Below, one piece after another: positions 1 to 5,163 of a DNA stretch of 5,520 nt. The stretch is from assembly GCA_017508505.1 (NCBI GenBank), contig JAFVYT010000020.1, positions 1-5,520 of the forward strand, in the 5' to 3' direction. The notes below the pieces were generated by a model, which was not told the origin of the DNA, made no database searches, and was given only the letters and a program-made list of their open reading frames with translations. Each line of letters begins with the position of its first letter. Position 1 is the first letter of the stretch. The position numbers and the translations under genes were made by a program. The stretch is from Clostridia bacterium. GTDB lineage: Bacteria; Bacillota_A; Clostridia; Oscillospirales; SIG627.

Positions 1-1369
1 GCTTCTTGCGCTTGGCCTCCAGCTCGATCACGTCGTTGCGGATCTGAGTCTGACGCTGATACTGATACTGCTGGTGTGCGAGGGCCTCTGCTTGCTTTCG
101 TTGCTCCTCGGCAAGTCGTGCCTGATTCTGCGCCCGGAGCTGCCCGTCGTAGCGAGTGCGGGTGGCTGTGTTGTAGCGTTCCAGCTTGTCCTTGGTTGCA
201 GGATCCGCAAAACGGAGCGCCGTGCGGTAAGCACCGAGCGTATCAAGAGGCTGATTGTAGTCGGCCAGGGCAGTTTCGCGGGAAACGCGAAGCTGTGCCT
301 GCAGCTTTAAAAAGTAAGCCTCGCCGTTTTCAGGATCCCGATCCAGTACCTTTTCGCAGTAGGATGCCGCCTGATTGAAGCTTCCTTCATCCAAAAAGAT
401 GCGGATCCTTTTTAAGTAAGAAGCGATCTCACCTGCATCGCTGCCGCCGACGGAACCCGAAGCCTTTGCAGCGCTTTCCCCGAGGATCTTGCGAATGCCG
501 TGAATCAAATCCTGCATAAAGCCGAGCTTTGCCATATCAAGGGCCTGCAGATGAGAGAATTCCGGCGGCAACAGATAGGGATCCATATCGCGATACGCGG
601 GGATGAGGACCTTCTTCTCGCCTGCGCCGATCATACCGATGAAACGGCTCCATTCGTTTTTCACCCAAACGGCGTTGAAGTATTCGGGCTTGGTACCGAG
701 CACCACCATCAGCTTGGAGGAGTGAAGGGCGGAGAAGATGTAGGGCTCGTAGTCGCATCCGAGCTTGTTTTCCAGCGTGATGCGGGCAAAAAATACCTTA
801 AAGCCTGCCTCGGTCAATTCATAATAAAGCTCCTGAGCCAACACGGAGTCCGGGGTTCTGTTGCCCGCCTCGTCCGTCTCCTTATAGCAAATGAAAACGT
901 CAAAGGGCTCTTCTCTTTGGGAAATGGCAAGATATCTTTTTTGAATTTCGTTGATGGCCTCTGCCTCGGCGTGATAAACCTCCTGCTGACCGGGGGTTGC
1001 GTATTTTAATGCAAATTTATAGTTTTCATCATCGAAAACAGAGGTGTACTGCACACGGTTGACCGTGGGGATCTTGCGGTTCGTTGCGGGGTCGGAAACA
1101 TATACGATTCCGTATCGGCAAAGCACCAGAGACCAATATGCCTCCGCATCGGTGGGGTCCTCTCCGAGGATCTCCTCATACAGAGCGGCCGCCTTATCGA
1201 ATTCGCTGTTTCTTCTGAAGGATCCTGCACGATCGTAGAGAGCGCCTCTTTTGTCGTCGGAAATTCTCGGGATGGTCTGCTTGGTGCCGCAATACGCGCA
1301 TTGAACGACCTCGCTGAGTCCTTGCAACTCCAGTGCACCGCCACACATTTTACAACGGAATAAAGCCAA
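1..1369 (-). CDS. Zinc-ribbon, TPR and TIR-domain protein, C-terminus cut by window edge
   Basis: 456 codons are visible with no stop; the gene continues past position 1. Seen in order: a zinc ribbon with two CxxC pairs (Cys6/Cys9 and Cys24/Cys27); a TPR-like helical pair at about residues 43-85 (YDRAGSFRRNSEFDKAAALY, then DPTDAEAYW); a TIR domain at about 155-260, opening FDVFICYKETD, with EAGFKVFF, YEPYIFSAL and VVLGTKPEYF following; a second TPR-like segment at about 313-357; and a charged, Gln-rich coiled-coil tail from about 410 with a YQYQYQ run. Glu208 in YEPYIFSAL sits where the catalytic glutamate of NAD-cleaving TIR domains (SARM1 type) is found. The family is common in gut Clostridia but its role is little known. 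NAD hydrolysis, nucleotide signalling or protein scaffolding are all possible. The TTG start is the only in-frame start after an in-frame TGA at 1376-1378 that keeps both CxxC pairs. It is transcribed from its own promoter. Confidence 0.88.
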   Translation of the reverse strand, partial: MALFRCKMCGGALELQGLSEVVQCAYCGTKQTIPRISDDKRGALYDRAGSFRRNSEFDKAAALYEEILGEDPTDAEAYWSLVLCRYGIVYVSDPATNRKIPTVNRVQYTSVFDDENYKFALKYATPGQQEVYHAEAEAINEIQKRYLAISQREEPFDVFICYKETDEAGNRTPDSVLAQELYYELTEAGFKVFFARITLENKLGCDYEPYIFSALHSSKLMVVLGTKPEYFNAVWVKNEWSRFIGMIGAGEKKVLIPAYRDMDPYLLPPEFSHLQALDMAKLGFMQDLIHGIRKILGESAAKASGSVGGSDAGEIASYLKRIRIFLDEGSFNQAASYCEKVLDRDPENGEAYFLKLQAQLRVSRETALADYNQPLDTLGAYRTALRFADPATKDKLERYNTATRTRYDGQLRAQNQARLAEEQRKQAEALAHQQYQYQRQTQIRNDVIELEAKRKK

Positions 1370-1379
1370 AACTGATCAG

Positions 1380-1386
1380 CTCCTTT
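1380..1386 (-). promoter_or_regulatory. Ribosome binding site AAAGGAG for the TIR gene
   Basis: On the minus strand AAAGGAG ends 10 bases before the TTG at 1367-1369. An in-frame TGA lies between the two, so translation cannot begin further upstream in this frame. The next in-frame ATG (1346-1348, codon 8) is about 31 bases from this site and would remove Cys6. The TTG start is therefore preferred. Confidence 0.8.
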
Positions 1387-1398
1387 CAAACAGAGTAT

Positions 1399-1427
1399 AT
1401 TGTATCACAAAAAAGAGCATCTGTAAA
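1399..1427 (-). promoter_or_regulatory. Sigma-A promoter of the TIR gene
   Basis: Read on the minus strand, TTTACA (1422-1427) and TACAAT (1399-1404) are separated by exactly 17 bases. Each box differs from consensus at one position. The expected transcript start is near 1392, giving a leader of about 23 bases that holds the ribosome binding site. The promoter lies just downstream of the importer operon's terminator, so the TIR gene is probably its own transcription unit. Confidence 0.8.
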
Positions 1428-1450
1428 TCGATTCCGAAAGAAACTTGACG

Positions 1451-1486
1451 AAAAAAAGAAAAAAGACCGAACAAATCGGTCTTTTT
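1451..1486 (-). terminator. Rho-independent terminator of the ABC importer operon
   Basis: A perfect 11-bp stem (1460-1470 with 1476-1486, core AAGACCGA/TCGGTCTT) encloses a 5-base loop. On the minus strand the stem is followed by a T-rich run (1451-1459). It starts 4 bases past the permease stop codon. The T-rich bases on the plus-strand side (from 1482) could let it act in both directions. Confidence 0.9.
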
Positions 1487-1489
1487 CTC

Positions 1490-3088
1490 TTACTTTTTCA
1501 GTTTTTTTGCGATCAGGGAAAGGGATCCCTTTAAAAGCACGTTGATGAGCAATATGAAAATGGAAACGATTGCGGCGTTTCCGAGCTGAGCCTGCGCCTC
1601 AAACTGATTGATCATCAGGGAGATGGGCTTGGTATCCGTATTGGCCAGGAAGGAAACGGCGGAAATGGTCATCATGCTGTTGACGAAGAAGTACATAAAC
1701 ATTTCCAGAAGTGTGGAAACGCTCTGAGGCAGGAATACGTCCTTGATCATACGGATCTTCGGGATTCCGAGGGTATCGCCCACGGCCTCCAGGTTCTCAT
1801 TGATCTTCGCCAAGGAGTTGTACATCATCAGGTAGGGGGAAGCGATGAAGTGAACGATGTTGACCATTATCAGAATGATCACCGTTCCGTAAATGGCACT
1901 GCCGCTGAAGGTGATAACGTAGGAGAGACCCAGCACGAGACCGGGAATTGCCATCGCCGTAATGGAGATCAGGTGCAGGATGCGGGAAAGGGGAGATTTC
2001 AGCCTTGCGGTGAAGTAAGCCGTCACAAATCCGATCGCCGTGCCGATCAGGGCAACGAATAGGGCGATGAGAATGGAGTTGATCAGGTATCCGTCACCTC
2101 CGAGCTTCAATACCCGCTCCAGATTGTAGGTGGAAAAGCTCAGATCCTTCGGATACTTCCTCGTAAAGCCGAGCACCAGGAAGGAGAGGATGGGAAGCAG
2201 GGTTACAAGAGACGCCGCAGTGCAGTAAACGTAGGCTACGATCTTCGAGACAAGACGGTTGGATTTCTCCACCGCCTTTACCACAAAGGTGCTGTTGCCC
2301 TTGTCACGGTTCAGGGCGTCCACGAGGAATGCCGCCACCGCGGGGATCAGAAGGATTACACCGTACACGCTGCCCGAAGCAAAATCGAGCTGGCCGATGA
2401 CGTCCTGATACATCACCACGGACAAGGTCTTGAATTTGCCGCCGACCATCAGGGGAACGCCGTAGTCCGTCACCACAAGGGTAAATACGGAGAATACCAC
2501 GGAGATCAGGGGCTTGCGCAGAAAGGGCAGGGTAATCCGCCAAAACTGACGGGCCTTTGAAATTCCGAGTACCGTTGCCGCCTCGTAGGGAGAGCGGTCC
2601 TCATAACGCATAATGTCCCGCAGCATAATAAAGGCCACGGGGAAGGAGTACAAAACGGATCCGGCCACGATTCCCCAAAAGCCGTAGATGTTGGTGGAAA
2701 GTCCCAAAAGGTTTTTGGCAAGGCCGTTGTTACCGAAGAGAATTACAAGGCCCATACCGTGAGAAATGGAGGGGATCAGCATCGGAAGCAGCCAGATCAC
2801 GGAAAAGATCCCCGTTCCCTTGACGTTGACCCGCTCACAGCACACCGCAAGAAAATAGGCCGCCGTCACGGTGATCAGGGTGGCGGTGAGGGCAACGGAA
2901 ACCGAGTTCCAAAGGATCTCGCCGATCCCGGGGGAGGAGAAGACCTTTACCACGTCCTCTTTTCCGATCCCGAAGAGCATTCTGCTGATGGGGAAGAGGA
3001 TCGACCCTGCCAGAATCAGGAGCATCAAGGTCTTGTAGATCGGTGCGGTGGAACGGCGGCGGGAGGGCATTTTCTGAACAGACGTCAT
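1490..3088 (-). CDS. ABC importer permease, fused two-domain type (iron/aminoethylphosphonate/thiamine group)
   Basis: This 532-residue inner-membrane protein forms the channel of the importer. It holds two complete permease domains in one chain, with about 12 hydrophobic segments, near residues 18-36, 60-84, 94-118, 136-158, 194-212, 239-258, 282-306, 335-358, 367-392, 397-420, 460-483 and 503-527. Each half has the cytoplasmic EAA loop that docks on the ATPase: EAATVLGISKARQFWRITLP at 169-188, and a matching loop at 434-454 (EAVGDTLGI, then FLP). Length and duplication fit the FbpB/SfuB, PhnU and ThiP families, where a single fused permease works with an ATPase dimer. The ATG lies 1 base after the ATPase stop (TGATATG), and its binding site GAGGG (3095-3099) is inside the end of the ATPase gene, so the two are probably translationally coupled. 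It is the last gene of the operon. The substrate is not readable from this subunit. Confidence 0.92.
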   Translation of the reverse strand: MTSVQKMPSRRRSTAPIYKTLMLLILAGSILFPISRMLFGIGKEDVVKVFSSPGIGEILWNSVSVALTATLITVTAAYFLAVCCERVNVKGTGIFSVIWLLPMLIPSISHGMGLVILFGNNGLAKNLLGLSTNIYGFWGIVAGSVLYSFPVAFIMLRDIMRYEDRSPYEAATVLGISKARQFWRITLPFLRKPLISVVFSVFTLVVTDYGVPLMVGGKFKTLSVVMYQDVIGQLDFASGSVYGVILLIPAVAAFLVDALNRDKGNSTFVVKAVEKSNRLVSKIVAYVYCTAASLVTLLPILSFLVLGFTRKYPKDLSFSTYNLERVLKLGGDGYLINSILIALFVALIGTAIGFVTAYFTARLKSPLSRILHLISITAMAIPGLVLGLSYVITFSGSAIYGTVIILIMVNIVHFIASPYLMMYNSLAKINENLEAVGDTLGIPKIRMIKDVFLPQSVSTLLEMFMYFFVNSMMTISAVSFLANTDTKPISLMINQFEAQAQLGNAAIVSIFILLINVLLKGSLSLIAKKLKK

Positions 3089-3089
3089 A

Positions 3090-3869
3090 TCAGTCCCTCA
3101 CGTAGCGCTTAATGGAGTCAAACTTGGCCCAGAGATTGTCAATGACAAAGCTCTTGACGTAGTCGTTTGCCGGGCTTTTGACAATGTTCTCCGGGGTGTC
3201 GATCTGAATGACCTTTGCATTGTGCATGATCATAATGCGATCGCTCATGGCAAAGGCTTCTTCCTGATCGTGGGTGATGTAGATCATTGTCGTGCCGAAT
3301 TTCTTCTGGATCTCTTTGATCTCGCAACGAAGGGTGATGCGGGTCTCCACGTCCAGCGCACTCATCGGCTCGTCAAAGAGGATAATCTTGGGGTTCAGTA
3401 CAAGGGTACGGGCAATGGCGACGCGTTGCATCTGACCGCCGGAGAGCTCGCTCGGCTTCTTTTTTACGTGCTCGCCGAGTCCCATGATCTCCAGCATCTC
3501 AAGCGCCTTCTTGTCTGCGTCGGCGCGGGTCTCCTTTTTGATCTTCAGGGCATAGGAAACGTTCTCCAGCACCGTCATGTTCTCAAAAAGGGCGTAATTT
3601 TGAAATACGATGCCCATTCCTCTTGCGGCAGGGGGCAGGTCGGTGATGTCCCGTCCTTCCATCAAAACCTTGCCGGAGGTGGCCTTCAGAAGACCGATGA
3701 GGATTCTCAAAATGGTGGTCTTTCCGCATCCGGAGGGACCGAGAATAGAAAGAAACTCACCGTCATAAACCGTAAAGCTTACGTTCTCCAGAGTCCTTTC
3801 CTTGTTGTCGTCAAATTTCTTGCAGAGATCGATGATCTCAAGCTTTACTTTGCTGTTTAATACTTCCAC
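3090..3869 (-). CDS. ABC importer ATP-binding protein
   Basis: This 259-residue cytoplasmic ATPase powers the importer. All core motifs are present: Walker A GPSGCGKTT (44-52), Q-loop Gln90 in VFQNYALF, signature LSGGQMQR (142-149), Walker B ILFDEP (163-168) with catalytic Glu167, D-loop SALD (170-173) and switch His200 in ITHDQEEA. This pattern is typical of the iron/polyamine/phosphonate importer ATPases (FbpC, PotA, PhnT). Those usually run to about 350 residues with a C-terminal TOBE regulatory domain; here the chain ends soon after the nucleotide-binding domain. The start is GTG at 3867-3869, which overlaps the end of the binding-protein gene by 13 bases. No other start codon lies before the first conserved strand (LEIIDLCKKF). 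The upstream binding site is weak (AAAGAG), which suggests reinitiation by ribosomes finishing the previous gene. Confidence 0.93.
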   Translation of the reverse strand: MEVLNSKVKLEIIDLCKKFDDNKERTLENVSFTVYDGEFLSILGPSGCGKTTILRILIGLLKATSGKVLMEGRDITDLPPAARGMGIVFQNYALFENMTVLENVSYALKIKKETRADADKKALEMLEIMGLGEHVKKKPSELSGGQMQRVAIARTLVLNPKIILFDEPMSALDVETRITLRCEIKEIQKKFGTTMIYITHDQEEAFAMSDRIMIMHNAKVIQIDTPENIVKSPANDYVKSFVIDNLWAKFDSIKRYVRD

Positions 3870-4843
3870 TTGCCAAGCACTCTTTCTTTCTCTTCAGGGG
3901 TGTTGTTTTTCATATCGGCATACTGAATGTTCTGAGGATAGTTTTCTACCTCAAAGGTCTTGTCTGCGAAAATGCGCTCGGGGAAGAACTTCTCACAGCA
4001 GCGAACGGTGTATTCGCTGTAAAGGTACTGGAAGACCTCTTTGACCTCTGCTCTCTGCTCTTTCCCTTTTACGATGGCCTGCCCGTAGAGGGAGTAGGGG
4101 GAGCCCTCGTCAAAGTGAAGCACCTTCAAGGGGGCATCCTCATCGTTGATCTTGACCACGGCCTGACCGGTCATTCCGAGACCGATGACCGCCTCGCCCT
4201 GCAAAAGTGCGTTGATGGGGCCGGAGCCGGAGGAGGTGTACTGGAAGATGTTTTCGTTCAGCTTGTCAAAGTAGGAAAAAGCTTCCTCCTCGCCAAGCGC
4301 GTTGATGCGGCTGAGCAGGAACATATAGCCGGTTCCGGAGCTCTTGGGGTTGGGCATACTGATCAGGCCCTTGTACTCGGGCTTGAGAAGGTCCTCATAG
4401 CAGGTGGGCTCTGAAAGGCCCTTCTTCTGCAGCTCGTCGGTGTTGACGATCACGGCACCGCCGTTGCGGCACTGGGGAAGGAAGTAATCGCTGATGAGCA
4501 GCTCCTCCATAAATGCGGACTTGTCCGCGATTTCGCTCAGGTTTGCAAGGCACGCACCGGCCTCAAGCTTCTCCAAATAAGGATACTCCAGGTCATAGAT
4601 GATGTCGCAGTCGGAATTCTCCTTCTCGGAGAGGAGCTTTGCTGCGTGCTCACCGGTGGAGAGATATTCGATGGTGATGTCGTAATTGGGAAACTTTTCG
4701 TCAAGGCAAGCCTGCATATCCTCGATCACGTAGTCCTCAACGCTGGTGTAGATGAGGATTTTCTTTTGCGAACCGCAACCGGAAAACAGGGAAAGGGTAG
4801 CGAGGACGGCACAGAGCCAAGCGACGATTCTCAGCTTTTTCAT
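3857..4843 (-). CDS. Lipoprotein solute-binding protein of the ABC importer
   Basis: This 328-residue extracellular, membrane-anchored binding protein captures the substrate. It starts MKKLRIVAW, with a hydrophobic signal segment and a lipobox FSGC giving lipidated Cys23. The mature part opens with KILIYTSVEDYVIEDM, a first strand typical of the AfuA/FbpA, PhnS and ThiB group. Other family-like stretches are NPKSSGTGY (165-173), QYTSSGSGP (201-209) and GEAVIGLGMTGQAVV (216-230). Iron-binding members normally carry a tandem tyrosine shortly after the GEA-type motif; here that place reads GLGMTGQ with no tyrosine. A phosphonate or other small anionic substrate therefore seems at least as likely as ferric iron. 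The start at 4843 is chosen over an in-frame ATG at 4870 because AAAAGGAG ends 9 bases before it and the signal peptide then begins normally. It is the first gene of the operon. Confidence 0.88.
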   Translation of the reverse strand: MKKLRIVAWLCAVLATLSLFSGCGSQKKILIYTSVEDYVIEDMQACLDEKFPNYDITIEYLSTGEHAAKLLSEKENSDCDIIYDLEYPYLEKLEAGACLANLSEIADKSAFMEELLISDYFLPQCRNGGAVIVNTDELQKKGLSEPTCYEDLLKPEYKGLISMPNPKSSGTGYMFLLSRINALGEEEAFSYFDKLNENIFQYTSSGSGPINALLQGEAVIGLGMTGQAVVKINDEDAPLKVLHFDEGSPYSLYGQAIVKGKEQRAEVKEVFQYLYSEYTVRCCEKFFPERIFADKTFEVENYPQNIQYADMKNNTPEEKERVLGKWKY

Positions 4844-4852
4844 TCTGGTATT

Positions 4853-4860
4853 CTCCTTTT
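4853..4860 (-). promoter_or_regulatory. Ribosome binding site AAAAGGAG of the binding-protein gene
   Basis: AAAAGGAG on the minus strand ends 9 bases before the ATG at 4841-4843. It lies inside the reading frame that would begin at the upstream ATG 4868-4870. That argues against the upstream start, which would also add nine charged residues (MENEKENTR) ahead of the signal peptide. Confidence 0.85.
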
Positions 4861-4866
4861 CATTTT

Positions 4867-4882
4867 CCATCCGTTGGGATGG
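4867..4882 (-). other. Leader hairpin just upstream of the importer ribosome binding site
   Basis: CCATCC (4867-4872) and GGATGG (4877-4882) pair perfectly around a 4-base loop in the predicted importer mRNA leader. The hairpin ends 6 bases from the ribosome binding site. No U-tract follows, so it is not a terminator. It might affect mRNA stability or ribosome access, or be incidental. No known riboswitch core was recognised. Confidence 0.45.
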
Positions 4883-4946
4883 GGGGTGTTAAAAGCTTGT
4901 GTTCAAAATCGATTTAAAAAAAAACGAAATGAACAAAACTAACCCA

Positions 4947-4974
4947 ATTATACCACCAAAGGGTGTTTTGTCAA
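4947..4974 (-). promoter_or_regulatory. Sigma-A promoter of the ABC importer operon
   Basis: On the minus strand a perfect TTGACA (4969-4974) and a perfect TATAAT (4947-4952) are separated by 16 bases, with a TG extended -10 motif (TGGTATAAT). The predicted transcript start is near 4940, giving a leader of about 97 bases. A promoter this strong usually needs repression to be controlled. The spacer holds a short inverted repeat, CACC-CTTT-GGTG, at 4954-4965, which is a possible but weak operator. Confidence 0.88.
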
Positions 4975-5042
4975 GGGCTGATTGCGCTTGAATTTGAACT
5001 TTTTCCATTCTTTTTGTTTTTGTTCCCCAATTTTACTAAAAG

Positions 5043-5058
5043 GTCACAAAATTGTGAC
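5043..5058. promoter_or_regulatory. Perfect spaced palindrome, candidate operator
   Basis: GTCACAA (5043-5049) and TTGTGAC (5052-5058) are exact inverted repeats around AA. The centre lies about 62 bases upstream of the predicted start of the plus-strand transcript and about 110 bases upstream of the importer's. A position near -62 is typical of activator sites that contact RNA polymerase from upstream. The half-sites are in the reverse order to the CRP-type TGTGA-N6-TCACA site, so a CRP call is not supported. The binding protein is unknown. Confidence 0.5.
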
Positions 5059-5077
5059 AAAAAGACCGCATTCTGGG

Positions 5078-5106
5078 TGGACAAAAGGGTGTGGCGGTGA
5101 TATAAT
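5078..5106 (+). promoter_or_regulatory. Sigma-A promoter of the cytidylyltransferase gene
   Basis: TGGACA (5078-5083) and a perfect TATAAT (5101-5106) are separated by 17 bases, with a TG extended -10 motif (TGATATAAT). The transcript probably starts near 5113, giving a leader of about 51 bases before the ATG at 5164. Confidence 0.85.
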
Positions 5107-5125
5107 CAACACGCAAGTACCGATT

Positions 5126-5144
5126 GGTATCGATTATCATTATA
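5126..5144. promoter_or_regulatory. Fur/PerR-like site in the leader of the cytidylyltransferase gene
   Basis: The 19 bases at 5126-5144 match the classic Fur consensus at 14 of 19 positions by hand alignment. The right half is strongest (ATTATAA at 5139-5145, identical to a PerR half-site). It would lie about 14-32 bases past the predicted transcript start, where a bound repressor could block the plus-strand gene. The region is AT-rich, so chance is a real alternative, and which Fur-family member would bind is not clear. Confidence 0.3.
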
Positions 5145-5163
5145 AGGATTTAAAGAGGGAACT

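Larger units (their letters stand above)
4844..5163. other. Divergent intergenic control region (320 bases)
   Basis: No gene is supported here. The stretch separates the minus-strand importer operon from the plus-strand cytidylyltransferase gene. It holds both promoters back to back, with about 100 bases between their -35 boxes. It also holds a roughly 97-base importer leader with a short hairpin, a perfect spaced palindrome and a Fur/PerR-like site. It is rich in A and T runs, including nine consecutive A at 4916-4924. The short plus-strand frame at 4982-5170 runs across the promoter and has no family features. Confidence 0.85.

Noticed and set aside
500..1009. Plus-strand open frame of 169 codons opposite the TIR gene
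   Set aside because: It lies fully antisense to a gene with clear domain motifs, has no ribosome binding site of note, and its translation shows no recognisable family.
1..1369. Calling the TIR gene part of a named antiphage system (such as Thoeris)
   Set aside because: No partner gene is in view, the upstream neighbour is a transport operon behind a terminator, and the downstream side is outside the window.
1006..1389. Minus-strand frame of 127 codons starting with TTG near the TIR gene start
   Set aside because: It is out of frame with the zinc-ribbon/TPR coding sequence, and its start overlaps the predicted ribosome binding site.
3222..3860. Plus-strand open frame of 212 codons opposite the ATPase gene
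   Set aside because: The minus strand carries every ABC ATPase motif here. The plus-strand translation is low in family signal and is a codon-bias shadow.
1490..4843. Firm annotation as a ferric-iron importer
   Set aside because: The fold and operon allow it, but the tandem tyrosine is absent, and the importer promoter shows no Fur box; the Fur-like site is on the other gene's leader.
4844..4870. Upstream in-frame ATG of the binding protein (adds MENEKENTR)
   Set aside because: It would place charged residues ahead of the signal peptide, and the good binding site AAAAGGAG is correctly spaced only for the ATG at 4843.
5118..5146. Second plus-strand promoter with TATAAG as -10
   Set aside because: The -35 position reads TACCGA, a poor match, and a much better promoter lies at 5078-5106.
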